Origin: Sorangium aterium | GTDB taxonomy: Bacteria > Myxococcota_A > Polyangia > Polyangiales > Polyangiaceae | Length of the DNA: 64,000 nucleotides | NCBI RefSeq assembly: GCF_028368935.1 | Contig: NZ_JAQNDK010000003.1 | Span: 434,001 to 498,000 of the forward strand | Direction: 5' to 3' | Shown here: positions 16,630-25,057 of the stretch, one piece after another | Position numbering within the stretch: the first letter of the stretch is position 1 | How the letters are laid out: each line of letters begins with the position of its first letter | Position numbers and translations under genes: made by a program | Notes under the pieces: model-generated | What the model saw: the letters and a program-made list of their open reading frames with translations, nothing else | What the model was told of the DNA's origin: nothing | Database searches by the model: none

Positions 16630-16805
16630 AGTGCCTCCGTCAGGTCTGCAAGGGATGATTTCAGGATCGAAAGCTTCAGGGGTTTCCTGATGGGTAAGTT
16701 CTTGAAGGAGGTGCGGAAAGGCCCTGGCCCGTGTCCTGCTAAGTATCCAGAGCAGAGCGCCCGTGACGGCTTCCCCCCCGCCGTCGAATGGGCGCTCTGT
16801 TTTTT
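16630..16805 (+). ncRNA. Candidate structured RNA, copy 1
   Basis: This 176-base element recurs at 18520-18695 with about 17 substitutions and no length change before the terminator. Predicted helices: P1 TGATT/GATCG closing a TCAG loop (16656-16669); P2 TTCAGGGG (16675-16682) with TTCTTGAA (16699-16706); P3 GGT (16710-16712) with GCC (16721-16723) around GCGGAAAG; P4 CTGG (16724-16727) with CCAG (16747-16750) enclosing the invariant CCTGCTAAGTA; then an intrinsic terminator. Differences between the copies in P1, P2 and P3 keep pairing (C-G to U-G, U-A to U-G), the mark of selected RNA structure. It contains no sensible open frame and matches no riboswitch motif I know. It runs toward the 3' end of the hybrid kinase gene. 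Confidence 0.6.
16753..16805 (+). terminator. Intrinsic terminator of RNA copy 1
   Basis: CAGAGCGCCC (16753-16762) pairs with GGGCGCTCTG (16790-16799), and GACGGC (16765-16770) with GCCGTC (16780-16785), separated by a small internal loop and a C-rich apical loop, followed by six T residues. There is no T-run on the opposite side, so it terminates plus-strand transcripts only and is not the kinase gene's terminator. Confidence 0.85.
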
Positions 16806-16933
16806 GTGCGCCGGCGGCCCCGAGCCGCAATCCGGCGACGAACCCTCGCTCGATCTTGGACATAGGGGCTCTGCGACCAGTCGCTCGGCGCCGCGGTCAC
16901 CGGCCGGGGCACGAAGCCCGAGCTGGTCCCTTA

Positions 16934-18487
16934 TTAGGTTGCGCCCCCACCGCGCGCCGCGCAGCGCTTGGCGAGCAGCTCGGCGATGGCCTCTGTGTCG
17001 GCCGGCTTGGTCAAGTGAAGATCGAAGCCGGCGCGCCGCGCCTCGGCCTTGTCCTCGTCGCGGCCGTAGCCGGAGAGCGCCACGAGCAGGCAGCCCGCCG
17101 TCTCCTGCTCCCGGCGCGCCCTCCTCGCCACCTCGAACCCATCGAGGAGCGGCAGCCCGAGATCGATGAAGGCGATGTCGGGGCAGAGACGGCCGAACGC
17201 ATGGATCGCGGCGAGCCCATCGTGCTCCATCCACACCTCGTGGCCATGGAGCTCGAGGAGCATCTTGAGGCTCTCCGCCGTGTCCAGGTTGTCCTCGACG
17301 ACGAGGATCCGCAATGGGCTGCCGGCGGCTTTCTCGCGCAGGCTGGCCGGCTGCGTTTCGCGCGCGCTCTTGGGGAGCGCCGGCAGCGTCACCGTGAACG
17401 CCGCCCCCAGCCCCCGTCCCGCGCTCTCGACGTCGATTCGCCCGCTGTGCAGGTTCACGAGCTGCTTCGCCAGCCAGAGGCCAACGCCCAGCCCGCCCTG
17501 GGAGCGCGCGAGATCGGATGTCTCCTGCACGAACGCCTCGAACACCCGCGGTTGCATCCCCTCCTCGATGCCCACCCCGGTGTCCGTCACCCGGACGACG
17601 GCCTCACCTGTCTCCGAGCGGCTCACCTCGATGCCGATGCGCCCGCCCGGCGGCGTGAACTTGGCCGCGTTGGTGAGCAGATTGACGAGCACCTGGAGGA
17701 TGCGGACCCGATCCGCCTCGATCCGGAGCTGCTCGGCCGGGAGGGTGACCGAGAGCGTGTGCCCAGGGGTCTGGATAAACGGTCGGGTGGCCTCGACCGC
17801 CTCCTGTACCAGGTCAGCCAGCTCCAGCGTCTCCCGCTGAAGCGCGATTTTCCCGCGGTTGATGCGTGAGACGTCGAGCAGATCGTCGACGAGCCTCGCC
17901 ATGTGGGAGACCTGCCGCGCGATGATGTCGCGCGCGTACACGAACTTCGGATCCTCCAGGCCGAGGACGCGCATGATGGCCACCGCATTGCGGATCGGCG
18001 CGAGCGGGCCGCGGAGCTCGTGCGCCAGCATCGCGAGGAAGTCGTCCTTGCGGCGGTCGGACTCCCGCAGCATCTCCTCGAGCTCCTTGCGGCGCGTGAT
18101 GTCGGTGACCACGGCGATCCAGCCGTCCGGCGTCCCGCGTGCGTCGTGGGTGGGGACGTAGATCGCCTTGATCCAGCGCAGGCCCAGGCCTCGGAAGAGG
18201 ACCTGCTCCTCATACTCCACGCGCTCTCCCTGGAGCACACGGTCGAAGTACGGCTTGAGATCCTCGAAGGCCTGTGCCCCGACGATCTCGATGATCGTCT
18301 GCCCCACGATCTCCGCGACGGGCCGCGCGATCCACGCGGCGTACTCCGGGCTCACCCAGAGGTAGCGGAGGTCGCGGCTGCAGTACGTGACCGCGGCGGC
18401 CATCCGGTCCGTCACCATCCGGAGCTGCTCCAGAGCCGCCCGCAGGCCCGCCTCAGTCTCATGCATCGCCGAACTCTCCGCGCTCAT
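16934..18487 (-). CDS. PAS-histidine kinase-receiver hybrid sensor
   Basis: This soluble 517-residue hybrid kinase has no transmembrane segment. A PAS domain spans about residues 20-135 (ending VVTDITRRKELEEML). The HisKA dimerisation helix contains FLAMLAHELRGP with the phospho-accepting His156. The ATPase domain has the N box NLLTNAAKFTPPGG, G1 DTGVGIEEG and G2 GGLGVGLWLAKQL. A C-terminal receiver begins RILVVEDNLDTAESL near 393, with phospho-acceptor Asp442 in AFIDLGLPLLDGF and the conserved Lys in HLTKPAD. No response regulator or output gene is adjacent, so phosphotransfer probably goes to a distant partner. The gene sits exactly between two copies of a structured RNA; copy 2 starts 33 bases upstream in the divergent direction. 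Confidence 0.92.
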   Translation of the reverse strand: MSAESSAMHETEAGLRAALEQLRMVTDRMAAAVTYCSRDLRYLWVSPEYAAWIARPVAEIVGQTIIEIVGAQAFEDLKPYFDRVLQGERVEYEEQVLFRGLGLRWIKAIYVPTHDARGTPDGWIAVVTDITRRKELEEMLRESDRRKDDFLAMLAHELRGPLAPIRNAVAIMRVLGLEDPKFVYARDIIARQVSHMARLVDDLLDVSRINRGKIALQRETLELADLVQEAVEATRPFIQTPGHTLSVTLPAEQLRIEADRVRILQVLVNLLTNAAKFTPPGGRIGIEVSRSETGEAVVRVTDTGVGIEEGMQPRVFEAFVQETSDLARSQGGLGVGLWLAKQLVNLHSGRIDVESAGRGLGAAFTVTLPALPKSARETQPASLREKAAGSPLRILVVEDNLDTAESLKMLLELHGHEVWMEHDGLAAIHAFGRLCPDIAFIDLGLPLLDGFEVARRARREQETAGCLLVALSGYGRDEDKAEARRAGFDLHLTKPADTEAIAELLAKRCAARGGGAT

Positions 18488-18519
18488 GCCACCCCGACCG
18501 GCGCGACCCGAAGCATTCC

Positions 18520-18695
18520 AGTGCGTCCGTCAGGTCTGCAAGCGGCGATCTCAGGATCGAAAGCTTCAGGGGCTTCCTTACGGGTAAGTCCTTGAAAAGG
18601 GTGCGGAAAGACCCTGGCCCGTCTCCTGCTAAGTAACCAGGACAGAGCGCCCGTGACGGCTTCCCCCCCCGCCGTCGAATGGGCGCTCTTTTTTT
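18520..18695 (+). ncRNA. Candidate structured RNA, copy 2
   Basis: Second copy of the 176-base element. Pairing is stronger here: CGATC/GATCG around TCAG (P1), TTCAGGGG with TCCTTGAA (P2) with an inner CTTA/TAAG hairpin, GGGT/ACCC around GCGGAAAG (P3), and CCTGG/CCAGG enclosing the same CCTGCTAAGTA loop (P4), followed by the terminator. It begins 33 bases from the hybrid kinase start, pointing away from it, so the two would share a divergent promoter region. The sequences immediately upstream of the two copies are unrelated, so the shared block marks the transcript or a mobile unit rather than a duplicated gene neighbourhood. Confidence 0.6.
18644..18695 (+). terminator. Intrinsic terminator of RNA copy 2
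   Basis: AGAGCGCCC (18644-18652) pairs with GGGCGCTCT (18681-18689); GACGGC (18655-18660) with GCCGTC (18671-18676). The loop is one C longer than in copy 1. Seven T residues end the run at 18695. It lies beyond the 3' end of the convergent O-methyltransferase gene but the T-run serves only the plus strand. Confidence 0.85.
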
Positions 18696-18750
18696 GTGGG
18701 CCGGCGCGGGAGGGCGCGAGGAGCGCCCGGCAGACGCTGGGCCGGTGCGG

Positions 18751-19425
18751 CTACGGACCCTCGGTGACGAGGACGATGGCGAGACCGTCGTATCCCTTGC
18801 TGCCCACGGTCTGGATCGCGGTCGCGCTCACGCGTCGCTCGGTGGCAAGCAGCTTGTTCAGGCGGCGCACGCCCTGGACGCTGGGATCGGCGCTCTCGGG
18901 GTCGATGATCGCCCCCTTGCGAACGACGTTGTCGATCACGATGACGCTGCCGCGGCGGGAGAGCTTGAGCGCCCACGCGAAGTAGTCGGGATTGCTCGGC
19001 TTGTCGGCGTCGATGAAGATGAGGTCGAACGGGCCGCGGCCCTCCGCGGCGAGCTTGGGCAGCGTGTCGAGCGCTCGCCCCAGGCGCAGCTCGACGATGT
19101 TGGCCAGCCCGGCGCGATCGAGGTTCGCGCGGGCGACCTCGGCGTGCTTCGGCTCCGACTCCAGCGTGATCAGGCGGCCGACGGCAGGCAGCGCCCGCGC
19201 GAGCCAGATCGTACTGTAACCCCCGAGCGTGCCGATCTCCAGGATGGTCCGCGCCCCCTGGATCCGCGCCAGGAGATGCAGCAGCTTGCCCTGGTTCGGC
19301 GCGACGTTGATCGGCGGCAGGCCGGCCGCGGCGCTGGCCGCGAGCGCCGCATCGAGCGCGGCGTCGGACGGCACGAGCGTATCGGTGAGGTAGCGATCGA
19401 CGGCGGACCATTGCTCCTGAGACAT
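18751..19425 (-). CDS. SAM-dependent O-methyltransferase (class III type)
   Basis: Start ATG 19425 is fixed by a strong GGAGGAGG nine bases upstream; the product has 224 residues. The SAM-binding motif I is ARTILEIGTLGGYSTIWLARAL (residues ~58-79), the acidic residue binding the ribose is in LITLESEPKH, and the Mg-binding catalytic Asp is in PFDLIFIDADKPSNPDYF, followed by GSVIVIDNVVRKG. This matches the CCoAOMT/COMT-like family (Methyltransf_3/24), which methylates catechol-type hydroxyls using a divalent metal. It is a monocistronic gene with no biosynthetic neighbours, so a detoxifying or housekeeping role is as likely as natural-product tailoring. Confidence 0.9.
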   Translation of the reverse strand: MSQEQWSAVDRYLTDTLVPSDAALDAALAASAAAGLPPINVAPNQGKLLHLLARIQGARTILEIGTLGGYSTIWLARALPAVGRLITLESEPKHAEVARANLDRAGLANIVELRLGRALDTLPKLAAEGRGPFDLIFIDADKPSNPDYFAWALKLSRRGSVIVIDNVVRKGAIIDPESADPSVQGVRRLNKLLATERRVSATAIQTVGSKGYDGLAIVLVTEGP

Positions 19426-19628
19426 GAAAATCATCCTCCTCCCATCGCGGCGACCACCGTCGCGGCGCACGGGTGAGCTGAGCGCCAGATGTTCAAACTT
19501 CCTGCAGCTGACAGAGACGCTGAGCGTCCCGATAGCGACGCCTCGCGGCCACGTCAAACGTTGGATGTTTGTCCGCTATAGCAGATGAGCGCGGTGGGCG
19601 CAGCGCCCGCCGCCGCGCAGGGCTCGTC

Positions 19629-21713
19629 CTACCGCGGCACGAGGACGCGGACGTCCCAGGGCGCGAGGTCCAGCGCGAGGGCGCCGGCCCGGAGGCGCGA
19701 GGCGGCCTGCGCGCCGCTCAGCGCGTCGCGCAGGCCGCCTCGCGCGTGGGCGGCGAACGGCTCCGGGACGGTGAGCCGCTTCTTGACCGGTCGATCGCTG
19801 AAATTCAGGACGACGAGCGCGAAGCGGGACGCGTCGTCGCCGTGCCTGACATAGGCGAAGACCTCGTCGTCGGGCCCCCCGGCGTGGACCGTGAGGTGCC
19901 CCGGCGACCGGAGCGCCGCGACACCGCGCCTGAGCCGGATCAGCCGCTCGTAGTGCCGCGCCAGCTGGCCGCGCGGGGGCCGTGAGACCGGGGCGAGGCC
20001 GGCGTAAGGCTCGTACTCGGCGCCGAGCTCGTCGAACGTGTAGACGCACGGGATCCCCGGCAGGGTCAGCAGCGCCGCCGCAGCGACGCGCGTCAGCCCC
20101 GGCCCATGGCGGGTGATGAAGCGCGCGCCGGTGTCGTTGTTGTTGATGAACCTGAGCGTGCGCTCGGGGCGCGCGGCGGTGGCGGCGAGCGCCGCGCCGA
20201 GCCGGGCCGCGATGCCCCGCGGCGCGCCGAACACGTCTTTCCAGGCCCAGCGTCCGAGCTCCTCGGTCCAGTCGTAGGCCGCGTCGAACCCATTCTGCAG
20301 ATAGTACGGATCGCGCGCCGAGGCCTCGGCGATCAGCGCGACATGCGGGCTCACGCGCCGGAGCTCGGCGGCCCAGGGGGACCAGAGCTCGCCCCGCCGC
20401 TGCCTGATGCCCCACGCGGCGTCGACGCGATAGCCATCGATGTCGAAGCGGCGCACCCAGTGCAGCGACGCCTCGAGCATCCAGCGCGCCACCTCGGCGC
20501 TGTCGTAGTTCAGGTTCGGCAGGTGCTCCCAGTCGAAGTAATGCGTCGGCTCACCGCCGTCGTCGCGATCGTAGAAGTCGAAGGTGTGGGCGCGGTTCGA
20601 GCGCCGCTCGGCCTCCCGGAAATACGGGTGCTCGGCCGAGGTGTGGTTGGGCACGAGATCGAGCAGCACGCGCAGGCCGCGTCGGTGCGCGTCGTCCACG
20701 AGCTCGCGGAGATCTTGCTCCGTTCCGTAGTCGGGGCGCACGCTGAAGTAGTCGGTGACGGCATACCCGAAGTCGCCCTCGGGCGCTGTGAAGAGGGGAG
20801 ATAGCCAGATCGCCGTGACGCCGAGCCGCTCGATCGCGGGGAGGGCGGCGCGGACGCTCTGGAGCGGCGGATCGCCGAAGAACGGCGGCACGACGCCGTA
20901 GAGGACGGCGTCGTCGATCCACGCCGGCGCGGTCGCGCCAGGGGCGGCTTCGAGCGGCGGCGCGACACGCGCGGCGTCGCCCCGGCCGCGCTCGTCGCGC
21001 ACCCTGAGCTCGTACAGCGCCTGACCGCCGGCGGCGGGCGCCGGCAGCTCGAGGCGAACGCCCTGCCCGAGCGGCTCAGGCGTCGCGCCGCCGCGCAGCC
21101 GGAACCAGTCGAAGGCGACGAGCTCGGCGCGCGAGCGCTCGCCGGGCTCGCTGCTCGTCGCGTCGAGGACGAGCTTGCCGCCGGCCAGCGCAGCGTGGGC
21201 ACGGGCGCGCGGCGTGTCCTCGAGCCGGACGCGGTAGGTGACGGGCGGAGAGTCCAGGTCGCCCGCGCTCGCCTCCCGGCAGCGCGCGACGATCTCGTTC
21301 TCGCCCTCGATCAGCGGGATGTCCGCGAAGAACCGGTGCTGCTCGATCGCCGCGGGGAACACGTCGCCGCCCACCCGGATCGCGCATTCCTCCAGCGTGT
21401 CCGCCCCGGCGAGGGCGCCCTGGATGCGCGCGCTGAAGGCCCAGACGTCGGCATCGCCGGCGTGCAGCTCCAGCCGGGCTTGCGCCGATCCCGATGGGCG
21501 CGGCGATACCGAGGGGGTGACCGACTCGCACGAGGACGCCGCCAGGAGCAGAGCGGCAGCCCATCCGAGCCGGGCGAGCGGCCGAAGGCGACGTGATGGG
21601 CCTTCGATGCGCCGTCGCCGGACACCGGTGCTCGCGTCGATCGAGACGACCGGCGTAGATGGGATTGCACAGGGAGAGAAGGCGGCCGTCGAGCGGAGGA
21701 GACGTCTCAGCAT
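19629..21713 (-). CDS. GH13 (alpha-amylase family) lipoprotein
   Basis: The frame encodes up to 694 residues. A hydrophobic stretch ending AAALLLAASSC is a lipobox near residue 62, so the first ~40 residues may be untranslated, but no better start codon is visible. An N-terminal all-beta region (~70-270) precedes the (beta/alpha)8 barrel. Conserved regions: I DLVPNHTS; II DIDGYRVDAAWG with the nucleophile Asp near 429; III LIAEAS with the acid/base Glu near 461; IV FINNNDTGAR with the transition-state Asp. Region IV normally reads NHD; here His is replaced by Asn. A C-terminal beta domain ends the protein. It should hydrolyse or rearrange alpha-glucans or maltodextrins at the cell surface. 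Confidence 0.88.
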   Translation of the reverse strand: MLRRLLRSTAAFSPCAIPSTPVVSIDASTGVRRRRIEGPSRRLRPLARLGWAAALLLAASSCESVTPSVSPRPSGSAQARLELHAGDADVWAFSARIQGALAGADTLEECAIRVGGDVFPAAIEQHRFFADIPLIEGENEIVARCREASAGDLDSPPVTYRVRLEDTPRARAHAALAGGKLVLDATSSEPGERSRAELVAFDWFRLRGGATPEPLGQGVRLELPAPAAGGQALYELRVRDERGRGDAARVAPPLEAAPGATAPAWIDDAVLYGVVPPFFGDPPLQSVRAALPAIERLGVTAIWLSPLFTAPEGDFGYAVTDYFSVRPDYGTEQDLRELVDDAHRRGLRVLLDLVPNHTSAEHPYFREAERRSNRAHTFDFYDRDDGGEPTHYFDWEHLPNLNYDSAEVARWMLEASLHWVRRFDIDGYRVDAAWGIRQRRGELWSPWAAELRRVSPHVALIAEASARDPYYLQNGFDAAYDWTEELGRWAWKDVFGAPRGIAARLGAALAATAARPERTLRFINNNDTGARFITRHGPGLTRVAAAALLTLPGIPCVYTFDELGAEYEPYAGLAPVSRPPRGQLARHYERLIRLRRGVAALRSPGHLTVHAGGPDDEVFAYVRHGDDASRFALVVLNFSDRPVKKRLTVPEPFAAHARGGLRDALSGAQAASRLRAGALALDLAPWDVRVLVPR

Positions 21714-21816
21714 GGGGGCGATGCGGCAAGCGGGGGAGCCCCTCTATTCCAGATCCACCCCCGGCGATCCCCGAAGCGCAGAGAGCGCGGAGCTTTTATG
21801 TCGTGATCTTCTCCAT

Positions 21817-23229
21817 CTACTCCATGTCCGCTATGTCGTTGCCTCCACGGTGATGCATTCCCGTGCTGGGGCTTCCTCGGCGCCTCCTCGCGCCAGGATC
21901 AGGCGGCGGCGCCGAGACGCGATTGCGGGCGCGCACGACGAGCGGGACGCCGCCCGACGGGCTCAGCGTCAGATTGCGGCGCACGGGTCGGGGCGGCCGC
22001 TCGTCGAGCAGGCGGAACTCCCATGCCGAAAGCGCCACGCCGAGCACGATCTTCATCTCGAACATCGCGAAGGCCGCGCCGATGCAGCGGCGGTGTCCGC
22101 CGCCGAACGGCAGGTACTCGAACGGGGAGAACTTGCGCTCCAGGAAGCGCTCTGGCCTGAACCGGGACGGCTCGGGGTAGAGATCGGGGTGGTGGTGCAC
22201 GAGCAGGATGCAGGGCGCCACCCCCGTTCCCGGCAGGAGCTCGTGCTCGTCGAGGCGGAACGGCTGCGCCAGGAGGCGAGGGGACTCGGTGACGATCGGA
22301 TAGATGCGCAGCGCCTCCTTGCACACGGCGTCCAGGTAGGGCAGGGCGGCGAGCCGCTCGGGGTCGGGCTCCGGGCCGAGGGCGTCGATCTCGTCGCGGA
22401 GGCGCGCGAGGACGCCGGGGTTGCGGTGCACATGATCGAGGGCCCACGCGAGGGCGAGCGCCGTTGTCTCGTGCCCGGCGAACAGCAGCGTGCGGAGCTC
22501 GTCGAAGATGGCCTGATCGCTCATGGTCGATCCGTCGTCGTAACGGGCCGAGACCATGAGGCTCAGGATGTCGTCGCCCGGCGCCGCGCGCGCCCGCTCG
22601 ATCTGCCCGCGGAACAGGGCATCCAGGTCATCGACGCGCCGGCGGAAGCGCGCGTAGGGGCCGAGGCCGCCGAGGTCCCGCTGCAAGAACGGCAGGAAGG
22701 TCAACGCCGGGGTCAGCGCGTCGGTCATGGCGACGACGGCGCGGGCGAACGCGCTCGTTCGAGACGGCTCCTCCACCCCGAACACGGCGCGGATGATGAC
22801 GTCGAGCGAGATCGCCTGCGTGATCTCCTGGGCGACGGCGCGGGGCGCGCGCGCCGCCTCGGTGAGCCGGCGGGCGGCGGTGTCCGCCATCGCCGCGGCG
22901 TAAGCGCGCATGCGATCGCCGTGGAACGGCGGTGTCAGCAGCTTCCGCTCGCGCCTGTGGCGCTCGCCCGAGAGCATGAGGAGCGAGTGCTCCCCCACGA
23001 GGGGCGCGATCGCCCTGGTGGCGAAGGGAAGGAATGTCTCCGGCGGCGCCGTCAACACTTCCTCCACCGATCTGGGGCATCCGGCGATCACGACGTCACC
23101 GCTGACCACGGGGACGTTGAAGACATCCCCGTATGTGGAGGCGCACCGCGAAAGGAACTCGAAGGGACGGGTGATGAACTGGTAGGTCGTCAGAAGTCGG
23201 CCGCGCGGGCCTCGAAGCAACTGGCTCAT
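21817..23229 (-). CDS. Cytochrome P450
   Basis: Start at ATG 23229 gives 470 residues; a proline-rich stretch just upstream (PEIELPPRY) resembles P450 N-termini, so the true start could be further out. Motifs: I-helix oxygen-binding LLFAGHETTALALAWAL near 255; K-helix ExxR in CKEALRIYP; haem loop FGGGHRRCIG with the thiolate Cys near 400. The bacterial form lacks a membrane anchor and depends on separate ferredoxin and reductase, not encoded nearby. The overall pattern (RPERFLERKFSPFEYLPFGG) is that of the CYP110/CYP4-like bacterial group that oxidises fatty acids or terpenes; the substrate here is unknown. It is monocistronic and lies head to head with the DUF899 gene. Confidence 0.92.
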   Translation of the reverse strand: MSQLLRGPRGRLLTTYQFITRPFEFLSRCASTYGDVFNVPVVSGDVVIAGCPRSVEEVLTAPPETFLPFATRAIAPLVGEHSLLMLSGERHRRERKLLTPPFHGDRMRAYAAAMADTAARRLTEAARAPRAVAQEITQAISLDVIIRAVFGVEEPSRTSAFARAVVAMTDALTPALTFLPFLQRDLGGLGPYARFRRRVDDLDALFRGQIERARAAPGDDILSLMVSARYDDGSTMSDQAIFDELRTLLFAGHETTALALAWALDHVHRNPGVLARLRDEIDALGPEPDPERLAALPYLDAVCKEALRIYPIVTESPRLLAQPFRLDEHELLPGTGVAPCILLVHHHPDLYPEPSRFRPERFLERKFSPFEYLPFGGGHRRCIGAAFAMFEMKIVLGVALSAWEFRLLDERPPRPVRRNLTLSPSGGVPLVVRARNRVSAPPPDPGARRRRGSPSTGMHHRGGNDIADME

Positions 23230-23628
23230 GGCGTACCTCGGCGGGAGCTCGATCTCGGGGGCGCGCGGCGCCTCGCCGGGATCGATACCAAGGATGGGCT
23301 CGGCGCGCCGCTCCGGCAGCGGCGTCGGGCGCCAATGTTGCGACGGATGGCGCCAGGTGGGGGCGCGCCGCGCGCTGTCCGCCCGACCAGGGCCATCGTG
23401 ACCATGCTGCCGGGGCCGAGGCCGGCCGGCGCTGCCGCGCTCGCCCACCGGAGAGCTCGCCTGGGGCATTACGCAATGCTCGTGCCATAGGCGTAGCGGC
23501 GGCCGGCGACATTTTTGATGGATGCGCCGATGAGTTCTGCGCGCTCCGGCAGTCCACCCCCCGAACCCATCCCGCGGCAGCGCCCGCACCGGGCGAGGCC
23601 CATTCCCGATGACAATGGAGACGTCCCC

Positions 23629-24498
23629 ATGACCCGGATCGAACTGCCCCGCGTCGTGTCGCGCGCCGAGTGGCTGGAGGCACGCAAGGCGCTGCTCGCC
23701 CGCGAGAAGGAGCTGACCAGAGCGCGCGATCGGCTCAACGCGGATCGCCGGCGCCTGCCGATGGTCGAGGTGACCGAGCCGTACGAGTTCTCGGGCGCCC
23801 ACGGCAAGCTGCGCCTCCTCGATCTGTTCGAGGGCCGGCAGCAGCTCATCGTCTATCACTTCATGTGGCTGTTCGAGGACGACGGCACACCCAAGGATCG
23901 CGGCTGCCCGAGCTGCTCGGGCTACGCCGATCAGATCTCGAAGGGCCACCTGCGGCACTGGCACAACGTCGGAACCACGTTCGCGTTCATCTCGCGCGCT
24001 CCCTGGGAGAAGATCGCGCCGTTCAAGGCGCGCATGGGCTGGCCCGTGCCCTGGTACTCGTCGGCGGGCACCCGCTTCAACCACGACTACCACGTCACGC
24101 TGGACGAGTCGGTCACGCCCGTGGAGTACAACTACCGAACGCCCGCCGAGCACGAGCAGGCGGGCTCCGCCTACTATCTTGGGGGCAAGCAGCCCTTCGA
24201 CCTGCACGGGCTGAGCTGCTTCCTGCGCGACGGCGAGCGCGTGTACCACACCTACTCGACCTATGGGCGCGGCACGGAGTCGACCGGCGGCTCGTACTAT
24301 TTCCTCGATCTGACCGCGCTCGGGCGCCAGGAGGAATGGGAAGAGCCCAAGGGGCGCAGCACCGGGCTGGGCGCCAAGGCCGGCGACGAGCGCATCCGTT
24401 ACCCCGACGAGCAGGAGGACCTGTCCGACTCGCGCGGCGCGCGGCCCGCGGCCGCCGCTCCCGAGGCGGACGACTGTTGCTCACGGATGCGGCGCTGA
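23629..24498 (+). CDS. DUF899 thioredoxin-like family protein
   Basis: The start at ATG 23629 follows GGAG at a good distance; product 289 residues. The N-terminal VSRAEWLEARKALLAREKEL helix and the following PMVEVTEPYEF are family hallmarks. The thioredoxin-like core contains GCPSCSGYADQ, a CxxC where the redox site is expected, and HNVGTTFAFISRAPWEKI. The C-terminal half has YSTYGRGTESTGGSYYFLDLT. This abundant family is thought to be redox-active but has no established substrate. The tail ends with three cysteine/arginine-rich residues (DDCCSRMRR), which could bind metal. Confidence 0.88.
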   Translation: MTRIELPRVVSRAEWLEARKALLAREKELTRARDRLNADRRRLPMVEVTEPYEFSGAHGKLRLLDLFEGRQQLIVYHFMWLFEDDGTPKDRGCPSCSGYADQISKGHLRHWHNVGTTFAFISRAPWEKIAPFKARMGWPVPWYSSAGTRFNHDYHVTLDESVTPVEYNYRTPAEHEQAGSAYYLGGKQPFDLHGLSCFLRDGERVYHTYSTYGRGTESTGGSYYFLDLTALGRQEEWEEPKGRSTGLGAKAGDERIRYPDEQEDLSDSRGARPAAAAPEADDCCSRMRR

Positions 24499-24577
24499 AC
24501 CGCGGGTCCGGCGCCATTCTCGGCGAGAGCGCGACGCCCGAGCGGCCTCGCTCGCCGTCGGCAGGAGTGAACGCCGC

Positions 24578-24961
24578 TCACCGCGCATCGAACCTCACGT
24601 CCAGGTCCGGGTACTTGCGGGCGAAGTACTCCAGAGCCAGCCACGTGTGGCAGTGCCGGACGTCGGGCTGGTGCGCCGTCGGGCAGTTGCAGCCGAGGAA
24701 CACGTCACCTTGCCGGGCCTCCTGCGCCAGCGCGTCGAAGCGCTCCCGTTGCTCCGCAAACCGCTCATCGAGCGCCGCGAGGTAGGCGGCGCGAAACCTC
24801 TTGAAGCCAGCTTGCGAGAGGTCCGACAGGAACTCCTCGACCATCTCCGGGGTGGGCCTCAGGATGTGGTGCGTGTGTTTGCGCGTGTCGTACCGCTTGC
24901 CTTCTGGCAGCGGATCGTCCTCCGGGCGGCGCCCGCGGACGAGGTGGTAGCGTGCAAGCAT
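24578..24961 (-). CDS. DUF488-like small protein
   Basis: AAAGGAGG lies nine bases before ATG 24961; the product has 127 residues. The N-terminus is basic (MLARYHLVRGRRPE). The C-terminus carries VFLGCNCPTAHQPDVRHCH, followed by LALEYFARKYPDLDV, resembling the Cys/His cluster near the C-terminus of DUF488 proteins (typically C-x-C...RCHR). A catalytic or metal-binding role of the Cys/His cluster is likely but unproven. A helical stretch around 40-90 is rich in Arg and Glu. Assignment to DUF488 is tentative. Confidence 0.65.
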   Translation of the reverse strand: MLARYHLVRGRRPEDDPLPEGKRYDTRKHTHHILRPTPEMVEEFLSDLSQAGFKRFRAAYLAALDERFAEQRERFDALAQEARQGDVFLGCNCPTAHQPDVRHCHTWLALEYFARKYPDLDVRFDAR

Positions 24962-25057
24962 GCGCTCATTCCTCCTTTCGTTCGTCGCTGGGATGCGTCG
25001 GCCGCGACGTCTCATGGCGGTCCGGACGAAGCGCGGCGCGCAGCACGAGCGCGCCTC

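Noticed and set aside
16753-16805. Terminator of the hybrid kinase gene
   Set aside because: The T-run lies on the plus strand only; read in the kinase direction the stem is not followed by T residues.
15775-17169. 464-codon plus-strand ORF through the RNA element
   Set aside because: It crosses a clear terminator and the antisense of the kinase receiver domain; no domain is encoded.
21238-23490. 750-codon plus-strand ORF
   Set aside because: Antisense to the GH13 5' end and the P450 gene; no recognisable domain, whereas both minus-strand genes show catalytic motifs.
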